A stretch of DNA of 64,000 nt from the NCBI GenBank assembly GCA_951217055.1, contig OX578286.1, forward strand, positions 39,475,437-39,539,436, written 5' to 3'. Below, piece by piece: positions 23,943 to 34,599 of this stretch (position 1 is its first letter; each line of letters opens with the position of its first letter). Both the position numbers and the translations under genes were made by a program. Source of the stretch: Gerris lacustris (Eukaryota; Arthropoda; Insecta; Hemiptera; Gerridae). A model generated the notes under the pieces. That model was not told the origin of the DNA. It searched no databases and saw nothing but the letters and a program-made list of their open reading frames with translations.

Positions 23943-24232
23943 GCCAGCGTGGCCGTGTGGGTTAAACCACGTCTGCTCGGCATCAATGAATCATGAGTGG
24001 AACGAGACGGGGTTCGATTCCTCGCCGTGACGCTCTGATTTATATGGCTCACTATTGATCACATCATACTCGCTTCGGTGGTACTAGGTACAGAGGTGTG
24101 AAGTGGCTGCAACTCTACCGCGGGGCGTAAAAAGGGCCTAAGTGATGGCCTAATTGCAAGGTTCCAACAAGTGGTTTGTCCTACCCGTTCTAGTAGAAAG
24201 TGCTAGACTACTACTACTACTACTACTACTAT
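23943..24232 (+). repeat. Second tRNA-derived SINE ending in (CTA)n
   Basis: A-box-like GCGTGGCCGTGTGGG and B-box GGGTTCGATTCCTCG are present. The anticodon arm is not credible as a tRNA. The body includes GGCCTAAGTGATGGCC and ends in a CTA repeat at 24206-24231. It shares the layout of the previous unit but has a different head. Confidence 0.65.
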
Positions 24233-25225
24233 TATGATTACTTACAAAGAGCAATACAGTGATATTATAGGAATATTATTTATTATTATTTTGTTTATTT
24301 ATTTTGCCTTTGGATCTTAGAATTTTATTTGAATGTGATTATTTTATTTTATATTTTTATGTTATGTTTTATTTTATTTATTGTTTGCTTATTATTTTAT
24401 GATATAAGTATGGAAAATATTAGATTGCTCTGTTAAACAAAGTTGCGCAACAAGAGCAATTGCTATCATATTGAATTGATTTTAAATCAATATTAATAAA
24501 TGGTAAAAAAAAAAAAAAAAAATTAAATATACTGAATCGAATCAGTTCAATCCCATGAATTATTGCCATTTTTTAATCTCATCCAAATCAAAAGACAACA
24601 TATAACAGATAAAAAAAATTTGGTTCACAAATACATATAACAATTTCAGAATAAATTGATACACGCTATTAACATCGTTTTTTAAAATGTTACGTATTGG
24701 AAAAGTTAAAAGGAAGCTTAATTTACCTTCTACTTTTTTCTTACCTTGCTATTGAATAATTTTAAAATCTAGAATTGAAATAGAATACATATATTTTATT
24801 TTGAGTTAAAGTCATCATCTTTATAATATGGTCATTTAGAAAGGTCCAAAATGTCTTGACTTTTTACCGCAGTTTTTGATGTCCTGCTTAAAATGTTTAC
24901 TGCAGTTTTTGACGTCTTGTTTAAACGACGTATATATGAAAACTTACCTAATTTCCACGTGCTTCCTATTTTATCTGAAGTAGTTATGTCAAATAAGACT
25001 CAAGATACATAAAAGTGTAATATATTTATTTGTATTACAATCAAGCGTACACTTCTAGATATGAATCTTGTTTTATAAAATTTCTTTCTTCGGAATTGAC
25101 AGCCATCTATAACAAAATTTCCCTTATGTATGTTGTGTTTATAAAAACAACCATTCCCCTATGCATATCTTCGGACAATTCTATTGAACCAGATATTAAT
25201 ATATGTGTTATATCTCATCTGTTAG
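24233..25225. other. AT-rich intron before exon 5
   Basis: Poly-A at 24505 may be the tail of a retroposed fragment. Two degenerate copies of CAGTTTTTGA(T/C)GTC occur near 24870-24915. Otherwise nothing is recognised. Confidence 0.4.
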
Positions 25226-25554
25226 GTGCTTATCCTGTGCGCTACCTGTGCGCCTGCGGAAGAAAATACAAGTACAAAGAGAGTCTCTACCGTCACAAAA
25301 GACGAGAATGTGGCAAGTCCCCACAATTCTTCTGCAACCTGTGTCATTTCGCCTGTAAACAGCCGAGCAGTCTTAAGCGACATCTACTGATGAGACACAA
25401 CGCAACTACCAATTTGATCGAGAAAGCATCTCTTAGATCGTGTCCTTACTGCGACTTCGTTGAAAATTCCGAAGCAGTTTTAATCAAACATATATCTGAT
25501 AAGCACGAAGAGTGTGCTAATGATGATAACATAGTCATGGAAATTGTTCTATAA
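25226..25554 (+). CDS. lola: lola alternative C-terminal exon 5 (three zinc fingers)
   Basis: The acceptor ATCTGTTAG ends at 25225 and the exon opens in phase 1 (GT, then GCT TAT). The open frame continues 190 bases upstream into the intron, but the splice site and family alignment place the true start here. Finger 1 is C2HC with C-x1-C (LCACGRKYKYKESLYRH-x4-C, then GKSPQF). Finger 2 is CNLCHFACKQPSSLKRH-x4-H. Finger 3 is CPYCDFVENSEAVLIKH-x4-H, after a longer linker. The acidic tail ends MEIVL at TAA 25552-25554. AATAAA is at 25742-25747. Confidence 0.9.
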
Positions 25555-26882
25555 TTATCATAATTTTTTACTATCTAAATTTAATTTTTAACATATTTTT
25601 CTTCTGAAAATTGTTATTTAGAAGAAGAAGAATATTAACCAGTCATTCATTTTTATTTTATTTTTCGATCGTAATAATATCACAAAATATTATGTTGTGT
25701 AATTTTATCATTTATATTTATTGTTATTAAATAGACCATTTAATAAAAGTGTAATTTTGTTCACATTTGTTTTTTTAAATTATTGCAACGTGTTAATTTT
25801 TACATTCCTGCATTTTATCATGTTATTAATTACAAAAATGGATTGAATCAATTAGAGAATTGTATATTTGCTAATACAAAAAAGGTATTTTCAAGACATC
25901 GTAATTAAAAAGAATGCCTCTTAATTAAAGAAAGCATGATCTTGGAAAGTGTTTGTCACTGTCTGGTCAAAGTGTCCCAATATCTACTAATTTCTAGAAG
26001 AAATTTACTAATGTTAATACTTTAAAAATTCGCAGTCACTATGAAATTCTTAGATTTCTTTTCTTTCTCTAAGTGCTATTTCTTCTTCTCCTCCTCTTTA
26101 TTTTTTCTGACTCAGATGATGCACAAGTTTTCGTTGTGTAACGGATATAGTTGTTAGTAGAAAAACAATATCTATGATTTTTCTCATTTTATATTTATGA
26201 TAGTGATACTAATGATCCATTCTTGTAATATAGTTATTGTCAAAATAGCCTTCTGCTGATGATTCCATCTTACTGGATGATCTTTTGTTTTCAGAAATTA
26301 TTTTTCTCTACCAATGATGTCCAAACATCTCTTCTATTCTGATTAAGATGAAGTCTCCATCTGCTAAAATATTAACACTTCTAAAATTTTATATTTTTTT
26401 CTTTTATATTCTGCTTTAGGTGGTTGATGATTAAAATGGCAATTTCTAATCTAATCTGTATTGATAATGGGATTTAACAATTCTATCATCTGAGATAACA
26501 TCCTTAGGAAATGGAATTCTCTCGTCTAACGAGAAACCGTACTTCGAAAAAGGACATTTGAAGGATCGCTGATCAGCTTATCTGTGTTATAAACTTTTTT
26601 CTGCTAAATACCAAAAGGAACCATTCTTAATTAAGTCCTTTCTTGTCTTTCGTGATTGCTACCAGCTAAGAAGTTGCTTTAAAGTCTAAAGTTTTGCTTA
26701 TAATGGCATTTACTCATTAGTGATAAAGTAGACTAGATCACCAAAACCCTCATTAATAAAGCAACGAACTTTAAAAGACTTTAAAAGTCCTGTTACAAGA
26801 AAAAATTGTATTTACAAGTAAATTAAAAGTCGATTATATTAAATTTAAAACTTTGATAATAACCTATTGGCCATTTTTACAG
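25555..26882. other. Exon 5 3' UTR and intron to exon 6
   Basis: AATAAA at 25742 closes the presumed UTR. The rest is AT-rich with no recognisable element. Confidence 0.5.
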
Positions 26883-27413
26883 GGCGCATCAAATGCGAGC
26901 AGTGTGGACGGAGTTACGAACATCTTCTGTCGCTTCGAAGTCATCTCAAATTCGAATGTGGTAAAGCTCCTCAGATGAAATGCCCGCATTGTCCTTATAA
27001 GTATGAGCAATTTTGTTTGGTTTTTGTTTTGTTGAAAATTTAATGTTTTAAAGATGTTTTTTTTTGCTTTCATTGGCAAAAAAATGTGTTGATAATTTAG
27101 GATCAATAAAATGTACTGAAAAGAAAACAGAATTGTGATGTATACCATTTTTCAGAATCGAACCCACAATTATTTTACATGTTTGTAATTATGTTATAAT
27201 TAGTTTCGTTTTATGTATATGTATATATTATTGTTACTGTAATTGATTATTTACAGATGTAAACAGCCTGGGAATTTGAAGATACATATGAATTTGAAAC
27301 ACAATCCAACGGCGCCAACATATAAGTGCGAATTTTGCCCTTATACTACCAAACTTAAACCTAATTTAAAGGCACATAATATCAACAAACATGCACATCT
27401 AATGAAATATTAA
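26883..27413 (+). CDS. lola: lola alternative C-terminal exon pair 6 (three zinc fingers, intron inside finger 2)
   Basis: The first part is 26883-27000, opening in phase 1 after TTTTTACAG. It encodes C2HC finger 1 (CEQCGRSYEHLLSLRSH-x4-C, then GKAPQM) and the knuckle of finger 2 (CPHCPY). A donor AA|GTATGA splits the lysine codon. The 256-bp intron ends TTTACAG at 27256. The second part, 27257-27413, resumes with the cysteine of PYKC, then KQPGNLKIH-x4-H, and finger 3 CEFCPYTTKLKPNLKAH-x4-H; it ends HAHLMKY at TAA. The two parts together keep the phase rule (275 nt). Exon pair 8 is split at the same codon. Part of 27257-27413 and its UTR is duplicated at 28812. Confidence 0.9.
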
Positions 27414-27519
27414 TGTTCTTCTCTTTTTATCTATTGATAATGATGATGTAAGAAATGTGCATATTATAAGTTAATGTTCTTCGTTGAACTATTCCATCAT
27501 TGGCTGTGAAAGATCAATG

Positions 27520-28186
27520 TCAATCGATAAAGATTACCTTCCCCTTTCTCCCCTCTACCTCTACTTGATTAGTATCAGGTGTGACGTCATTGTCTGGCTC
27601 TACTCTCCTACCCTCACCTTTCTCCCCTCTACTTGATCAGTATCAGGTGTGACGTCATTGTCTGGCTCTACTCTCCTACCCTCACCTTTCTCCCCTCTAC
27701 TTGATCAGTATCAGGTGTGACGTCATTGTCTGGCTCTACTCTCCTACCCTCACCTTTCTCCCCTCTACTTGATCAGTATCAGGTCTGACGTCATTGTCTG
27801 GCTCTACTCTCCTACCCTCACCTTTCTCCCCTCTACTTGATCAGTATCAGGTGTGACGTCATTGTCTGGCTCTACTCTCCTACCCTCACCTTTCTCCCCT
27901 CTACTTGATCAGTATCAGGTGTGACGTCATTGTCTAGCTCTGCTCTCCTACCCTCACCTTTCTCCCCTCTACCTAAACAGTGTCAGGTGCGACGTCATTG
28001 TCTAGCTCTGCTCTCCTACCCTCACCTTTCTCCCCTCTACCTAAACAGTGTCAGGTGCGACGTCATTGTCTGACTCTGCTCTCCTACCCTCACCTTCTTT
28101 CCTCCCTCTTTTTGATCAGTATCAGGTGTGACGTCATTGTCTGGCTCTGATCTCCTACCCCCACCTTTCTCCCCTCTACCCTAAAC
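27520..28186. repeat. 68-bp minisatellite carrying TGACGTCA in most units
   Basis: Nine units at exact 68-base spacing hold GACGTCATTG (27582, 27650, 27718, 27786, 27854, 27922, 27990, 28058, about 28129). Seven contain the perfect CRE palindrome TGACGTCA and two have CGACGTCA. The remainder is pyrimidine-rich (CTCCTACCCTCACCTTTCTC). It lies directly downstream of exon 6. Confidence 0.9.
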
Positions 28187-28187
28187 C

Positions 28188-28800
28188 GTCAAGGTGGGTT
28201 CACAGCTAGCGGATACTTATTTGCGGAGGGTTATATAGATAACAATATATTCTTCGGAGAACCGCCGAGACAGAGGACGGAGTCGTTGTTTCCCTCCCCT
28301 CGAGTTTCCGTCGGTCAGGTTATAAACAAAGCCAATTATAACATCGTTTTTTCAACTTGAATTTAGTTCTCTTGCTTAAAAAAACTTATATAATAAGCTT
28401 ATAGATAAGGACTTTTATTATTATATAAAAAAGAAATAGGTATATAATAAAAATAATGTAGGAACAGATATAATAAGCTCAAATATAAAAAAAAACACGG
28501 ACATAATACACAGATGAAGATAAAAAAAACGTATATTAAACACAGATGCAATACAGATTATAATAAAAATAATGTAGGAACAGATTCAGATACACAATAT
28601 AATTATAATAAACAATTGTAATATAAAAACAAAAAGGAAATAAGAAGAGGACAAAGTAAAGGTTTCCTACAGGTTTTAAAGTGGCACCCCGAAATAGATG
28701 GTTTGGAACCAACTTTCTGCGGCGCCGCAAAAGAGTTGCCATAGATGAATCCCTTCGGGCCTCCGTAAATACGTATCCGCTAGCTATGAACCCACCTTCA
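28188..28800. mobile_element. Terminal-inverted-repeat element of about 610 bp
   Basis: The left end AAGGTGGGTTCACAGCTAGC (from 28190) returns inverted at the right as GCTAGCTATGAACCCACCTT, with matching continuing for about 39 bases. No transposase. It lies between the 68-bp array and the duplicated exon 6 tail. Superfamily is not determined. Confidence 0.75.
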
Positions 28801-28811
28801 TGTGTGACATA

Positions 28812-28949
28812 AAGTTAAACCTAATTTAAAGGCACATAATATCAACAAACATGCACATCTAATGAAATATTAATGTTCTTCTCTTTTTATCTATTGATAA
28901 TGATGATGTAAGAAATGTCTGCGGAGCTTGTATTTCTAATAGAAATAAA
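28812..28949 (+). pseudogene. lola: Duplicated tail of lola exon pair 6
   Basis: About 107 bases (AGTTAAACCTAATTTAAAGG to GTAAGAAATGT) repeat the end of finger 3, the stop codon and the start of the 3' UTR found at 27353-27460. The copy has no acceptor and lacks the first cysteines of the finger, so it cannot act as an exon. AATAAA at 28944-28949 follows and is probably the original signal of exon 6, now 1.5 kb from its stop. Confidence 0.8.
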
Positions 28950-29149
28950 CTATTATTAATATTTATAAGTAAAAATGTCATGTTTCTTTCCTAATGATTA
29001 TTGATAAATATTGCTCGAAATGATTTATTTATAAAAGATTTAAGAGATTTCTCTTAGTTTAAGATTGTAAAGGCTAGAGTAGAACAAGAATAGAGAAGTA
29101 GAGATAGAAATAAGATGTCTATGTAACAATTTATTTGTTGAACAAAATT

Positions 29150-29725
29150 GTCTAAAGGCTCCCTTACACGGTCAAAATGTTTGCGCAAACATTTTGACCG
29201 TGTATGAGGCTGTTTGATGTTTGCGCAAACATTTTGACCGTGTATGGGGCTGTTTGATGTTTGAGCAAACATTTTGACCGTGTATGGGGCTGTTTGATGT
29301 TTGAGCAAACATTTTGACCGTGTATGGGGCTGTTTGATGTTTGCGCAAACATTTTGACCGTGTATGGGGCTGTTTGATGTTTGCGCAAACATTTTGACCG
29401 TCTATGGGGCTGTTTGATGTTTGCGCAAACATGATGTTTGACCTAAATTTGTCCGACATCCCGGTTTGCGTAAACATTTTGCGCAAAATATTTGATCGTG
29501 TATGGGGGCCTTTAAACCATATTGGTCTGTTTGATATTGTATACAGATTAAAATAAAAATATTTGCCATCTTATCCTTTGGAAAATCTGGACTTATTAAG
29601 GCCCCCTTACATGATCAAACATTTTGCATAAACATCAGGTTTGCGCAAACATCAAACAGCCCCATAGACGGTCAAAATGGTTTGCGGAAACATTTTGACC
29701 GTGTATGGGGGCATTTAGACTCTGG
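29150..29725. repeat. 40-bp minisatellite with palindromic core, inverted copies at both ends
   Basis: The 40-base unit contains ATGTTTGCGCAAACAT, a perfect palindrome, and TTTTGACCGTGTATGGGGC; about seven units occupy 29175-29440. Flanks carry CCCTTACACGGTCAAAATG and, inverted, TTTGACCGTGTATGGGGG near 29700. The array therefore probably grew inside a terminal-inverted-repeat element. Long frames through it are repeat artefacts. Confidence 0.85.
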
Positions 29726-29751
29726 CTGCGGCCGCCTATACAAAACATTAT

Positions 29752-30035
29752 TATAGTTTAATATGTTAAAATTTTAATTTAAATCAAATTATAATTATTA
29801 TTAACACTGGGAGACAGACAGAGAAAAATAGACTCCAGCTCCGGGACTTGAACCACGGGCCTCTAAATTTTCAGTGTAGCGCTCTTTCCAACTAAGCTAC
29901 GCAGGAAAATGATTTTTCTCTGGCCGTAACCTTAGAGGCCCATGGTTCAAGTCCCGGCGCTGGAGTCTATTTTTCTCTGTCTGTCTCCCAGTGTTAATAA
30001 TAATTATAATTTGATTTAAATTAAAATTTAAACTC
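29752..30035. mobile_element. Foldback element with tRNA-like segment (minus strand 29831-29905)
   Basis: Arms of roughly 100 bases pair 29755-29870 with 29930-30030 (AACACTGGGAGACAGACAGA and its inverse). On the minus strand 29831-29905 resembles a tRNA-Phe: A box TAGCTTAGTTGG, anticodon loop near CTGAAAA, B box GGTTCAAGTCC. The acceptor stem does not close, so it is a SINE-type relic rather than a gene. A sister copy is at 31590-31895. Confidence 0.65.
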
Positions 30036-30558
30036 CGTAGTATGAATTGAATACTACCAAAAACATAAAAATTGAATTTTTAATATGTTATTAAAATAGA
30101 ACCTTGGAACTGAATGTCTAAACTCAATTAAACTTGTTAGAAGTGGTTAGAGGTGGTTAGAGGTGGTTAGAGGTAAAATTAAACTTGTTCGGCATTAAAT
30201 GGAAAATTATTATTTGAAAAATCTTTCTACTCTACTTCTATTTGTCCTAAGTATTAATAAATAATAGTTTCTATTAAAGTTGATAATTAAAATATTAAAA
30301 AATGAAAAAAAACAGTGTTAAAATAGAGTGTCATAATTGTCTATGTTCCTAAAAAAGCCAGGTATTATAACGCTGCCATTTTATTGTGCCGCTTGCTAAA
30401 TTGGCAAGAACAAAAAAAATGTCCATGTCAGAAGCTTCTTTGTTCAAAGACTTATCTAATATATATTTATATGAATTATTATTTTTTTAAAAAAACATTT
30501 TTACATTTTTCTCTACAACAAAAATGTTTCTTTTTTTACTGGTCTTATATTACTTTGC

Positions 30559-31277
30559 TTTGTAAGTTTCATCGCACATTTCCGTTTCCCCAATTTTGAA
30601 CCACTTCCCGTGATTCAATCTTCCCCAAATTTTGCACATAAATTAAACTAAGGTGAAAGAATACAGAAACCAAAAAAAAAAAACAAAAAAAAAAAAAAAA
30701 AATGGCGTCAAATTTATTTGCTTTTTAAGTTTCATCGCACACCTATTACCCCAATTTTGAACCACTTCCCGTGATTCAATCTTCCCCAAATTTTGCACAT
30801 AAATTAAACTAAGGTGAAAGAATACAGAAACCAAAAAAAAAAAACAAAAAAAAAAAAAAAAAAATGGCGTCAAATTTATTTGCTTTTTAAGTTTCATCGC
30901 ACACCTATTACCCCAATTTTGAACCACTTACCGTCATTCAATCTTCCCCAAATTTTGCACATAAATTAAACTAAGGTGAAGAATACAGAAACCAAAAAAA
31001 ATGAAAACAAAAACAAAATGGCGTCAAATTTATTTGCTTTTTAAGTTTCATCGCACATCTATTACCCCAATTTTGAACCATTTCCAGTCAAATACACAAA
31101 TAAGGTGAAGAATACAGAAACCAAAAAAAAAAAAAATGGCATCAAATTTATTTGCTTTTTAAGTTTCATCGCACACGTATTACCCCAATTTTGAACCATT
31201 TCCAGTCATTTAATCTTCCCCAAATTTTGCACAAATATACAAATAAGGTGAAGAATACAGAAACCAAAAAAAAAAAG
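30559..31277. repeat. Long-unit tandem repeat (about 130-180 bp, five copies)
   Basis: Each unit carries TTTAAGTTTCATCGCACA, CCCCAATTTTGAACCA and AATACAGAAACCAAAAAA followed by a poly-A run and ATGGC. Units vary in length through the A-tract and one internal deletion (about 31090). It could be a tandem array of an A-tailed retroposed unit. Confidence 0.8.
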
Positions 31278-31589
31278 GTTGAAAATAAGACCAGTCTTGA
31301 AAAATGGCATTTTTATATGAATTATTAATGCTTCGACTGCACTAGATCATTAATAAATAGTAATTAATAACATTATAATTTTAAAATAATGATATTGATA
31401 ATGGCTGACATATGGATTTCGCAAGTTGTACTTTAAATCTAAGCGTCCAACCATGGCTTAAAACTATTTTATATTCCTATTTATTTTTATAAGTTTTGAT
31501 TATTTATTTATTTTTAATTAAATAATTCTTTTATAAGGACTGTGTCTGAATATTTACTGTATGTATTTTTTTTTTTTTTTAATTTAATT
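31278..31589. other. AT-rich spacer
   Basis: No recognisable feature. Confidence 0.4.
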
Positions 31590-31895
31590 ATTATTTTTTA
31601 CTACGGAAAAAAGACAGTGAAAAATACACTCCAGCGCCGGGATTATAAGCGTTAATTCTCGGTTTTGTTCAAATGTCATAAATATTGACTGTCTAAATGT
31701 ATATGAATATTGAAAGCTTGGATTCGGGACTAGTTATCGATTACGGCAGTGAAAAATCATTCTTTTGCGTAGCTTAGTTGGCAAGAGCATCTGTACTGGA
31801 AATACAGGAGACCCGTGGTTCATATCCCGGCGCTGGAGTGTATTTTTCACTGTCTGTTTCCCGTAGTAAATAATAATTATAATTTGATTTAAATT
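31590..31895 (+). mobile_element. Foldback element with tRNA-like segment (31767-31839)
   Basis: It is a sister of the element at 29752. Arms around 31595-31645 and 31825-31890 share CAGTGAAAAATACACTCCAG and its inverse. The tRNA-like part begins GCGTAGCTTAGTTGGC, has a well-formed anticodon stem (CTGTA/TACAG) and a B-box-like GTGGTTCATATCC that departs from consensus. Not a credible functional tRNA. Confidence 0.65.
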
Positions 31896-33057
31896 ATAAT
31901 TATTATTTTTTTTTTAAAAATTCGCAAAAATAAAATGTTAATTACAAATATAATTATTATTATTATAACATAACCATATATGTTTTACGTTTTTTTTAAA
32001 TGATGTTTTTGTTCTGTATTATTTCATTGTACTTTTTTTTTAAAGTAGATTTTTTATATTTTATTATGATTAATATGAATATATTTAAAAAAAAAATTAT
32101 TGAATAAAATAAAAATTATTGATTGGAGAAGTGATATTTGTGTTACCATTCAAAGGTAAATTTATTTATCCTCTCGGTGATCCTTACGGTTGTGAGGAAT
32201 GTATCGAAAATTTGAATATTTAGTTATATTTTTTTGCCTTTCTCTTTATTTATTATTTTAGATGCTTTCAAATTTCGTAATTTTTAAGAAAATTTTTATA
32301 AAATAATTATTCTAACTACCTAAACTCTTATTGAGGTATAGTAAATAGAACAATCAGAGGCGTGGAATATGGTATAATTAGAGTGACTTTTTGTTTTTCG
32401 AAAACCTGTTTATTTTGTTTTATTGGTAGTTACTTGCAAGAACCTGTTCCTGTTTTGTTTTATTGGCAGTTACTTGCAAGAACCTGTTTCTATTTTGTTT
32501 TATTGACAGTTAGATGCTAAAAAAAACCTGTTTGTTGTTGTTTTTTTTTAGTCTACAACTGATGAATGGTCATTTCGCTCCACGCATGCTCCACGACCTT
32601 TGAACTGGGACAAATTACCTTTTTTTAACAGGTTATAACCTGACACTATAAACAAATTCTTGGTAACCTATAACCAAGAGGAAGGTAATTTGTCCCATTG
32701 GAGCTAATATTTTACATATCTTCATGGGGTCACTTTTTTGCCTCAACCCTCTATCCCCTTTATATAAGATCCTTGATCAGGTCTAAATAGGTAACTATTA
32801 GGTTTTCCGTAATTGCAATATTTCACAAAATCTTGTAGTTACGACGGACGTTGGTCTACTGGAGAAGCAATGATGATATAATCAACTAAGCAAAGCTGAA
32901 AACCAGTTTGGAGTTTGTTTTATTTTATTGACTTAATTACTTGCTAAACCCGGTTTTTATTTTATTTAAATACTGATTAAAATCTTCTTCATCAAAGTTG
33001 GTTTGGTTGCATTGATGAAGGACAGTTTAATCTTTACCTGCATGCTTATAATGAATA
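31896..33057. other. AT-rich intron with small repeats
   Basis: 32403-32530 holds three imperfect 40-57 base copies of a unit with CCTGTT...TTTTGTTTTATTG. 32606-32700 is a hairpin pairing TGGGACAAATTACCTT with its inverse. No genes seen. Confidence 0.5.
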
Positions 33058-33955
33058 AATTGGGTTTCCGGTGAAATTCTTGTCACAAAGGTTTAGAAGT
33101 CTGACGTTTCGCTTCTACTGCTGGAAGCTCCTTCAGGGGTGAGATGCATCGTGATGTTAGCTCGAAGCAACTACAAGATATTCTGACGACTGAAAAGAAG
33201 AACTGTGTATTTATTCTTCTAGAAGGAACACCGAAGAAGGTAGCACCTGCCCGATTACATCATCCCGACAAAGGGTTAACCCTACTGAAGGAACCCCCGG
33301 TAAATCCAGGGGGCCGATTCTGTAACTTTGAAACCTCCCTTTTCGAGTTGTTATATATCAAACTGTTGTTATGATGAAGATGCGCGCGCAACCTGTCAAC
33401 GTGAATCTATAACTTTGACTGTTGTTATATAAGGAGAAATTGATATATAAGGTTTGATATATATCCACTCAAAATTGTTGTTGACATAATTCATCAGGTT
33501 ATGTTGTTATATATCAAATGCTAAAAATCAAAACAAAGTGACGCCATTATTGATGTTTTCATTCACTTTTCTTGTTTTCTTAATGGAATAACTACCAAAT
33601 GGCCATCTAAAAAGGACGCTGTCAATCCGTAGTTTGGTATTCTGTCACATACAGCGCTGGCATCACTTTACAGATTCCCAACATTATAATATAACAGCAC
33701 TTTGATATATAGCGGTGTTTGATAAATAATGTCACTGTGGATATATTATATATATATATATAAAAGTTACAGAATCGGCCTCCAGGTACATTTCATACCA
33801 GGAAGCCAGCCGTTCTTCTCTTCAGTCGTCAGTATATCTTACTGTCTCTTCGAGTTAACATCAGGATGTACTAAACGCCAGAAAATGCTTCCAGCAGTGG
33901 CAGCGAAACGTTGACACAGAGTTCACTGGAAAACCAATTTGTTCATTACGAGCCC
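33058..33955. mobile_element. Foldback element with imperfect ~115-bp arms
   Basis: Left arm (TTGGGTTTCCGGTGAA..., ACGTTTCGCTTCTACTGCTG) pairs with the inverse at 33855-33950 (CAGCAGTGGCAGCGAAACGT). The interior holds a further imperfect inverted match. No coding domain. Lies in the intron before exon 7. Confidence 0.6.
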
Positions 33956-34246
33956 ACCCGCGGAAGCCTACTCACTATGCATGCTTATAGTTTATGACTT
34001 ACCTACTTAATCGTATCCTTCTCTACCAACCCATTTTGTAGAGGGAAAGGGTCTGCAATGAGTGTTTCTAAGCACCACGATCTTCAGCCAATTTCTTGGC
34101 TGGGATTTGGCTCATTATTCATTAATCGGCCTCGTTTTACTGGTTGAGTGATGATTGATGGTGTTCTTTTCCTAAAAATGATGACACCCCATTGTCATTC
34201 CCATCCAATTATCGTTTGACATAGTTTCAATTTGTTCTTGTTTCAG

Positions 34247-34599
34247 GACGGGAATTACAGGATCAAGAAAGTTTCCCTTGCGAGCAATGTGGACGGATTT
34301 ACAAGTACAGACACACGTTGATGTCCCACGTCAAATTCGAATGTGGAAAAGAAGCTCAATTCAAATGCCCACATTGTCCCTATAAATGTAAACTCCCTGG
34401 TAACATGAAGAAGCATGTCGTCAACATTCATGGTCCGATGTCGTTTCATTTTTGTAAATACTGCCATTACGCTGGCCAATCCAGAAATGATTTAGAGCGT
34501 CATTTGATAACGAGCCCTTGTCGAAGAGAACATATGATGGAGAGTAATTTTACATTAGTATCGTATGAGAAAGATAAATCGTCGATTATTATCGAGTAA
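34247..34599 (+). CDS. lola: lola alternative C-terminal exon 7 (three fingers, third is C2HC)
   Basis: The acceptor TTGTTTCAG ends at 34246 and the exon opens in phase 1 (GA, then CGG GAA). A ten-residue lead (ELQDQESFP) precedes finger 1, CEQCGRIYKYRHTLMSH-x4-C, then GKEAQF. Finger 2 is CPHCPYKCKLPGNMKKH-x4-H. Finger 3, CKYCHYAGQSRNDLERH, ends with H-x5-C instead of H-x4-H. The tail of about 29 residues has FTLVSYEKDKSSIIIE before TAA 34597-34599. AATAAA is at 34882-34887. At 353 nt it is the longest unsplit exon of the set. Confidence 0.9.

Noticed and set aside
27520..28186. CRISPR-like regular array
   Set aside because: No alternation of constant repeats and unique spacers: whole units are repeated, in an insect genome.
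29054..29486. Several overlapping ~100-codon minus-strand frames
   Set aside because: Different frames of the same 40-bp palindromic repeat.
31767..31839. Functional tRNA-Ser(GGA) or tRNA-Phe gene
   Set aside because: No closing acceptor stem, poor B box, no long variable arm for Ser; it is part of a foldback repeat.
33144..33374. 76-codon frame in the foldback at 33058
   Set aside because: Inside an inverted-repeat element, no domain, no splice or promoter context.
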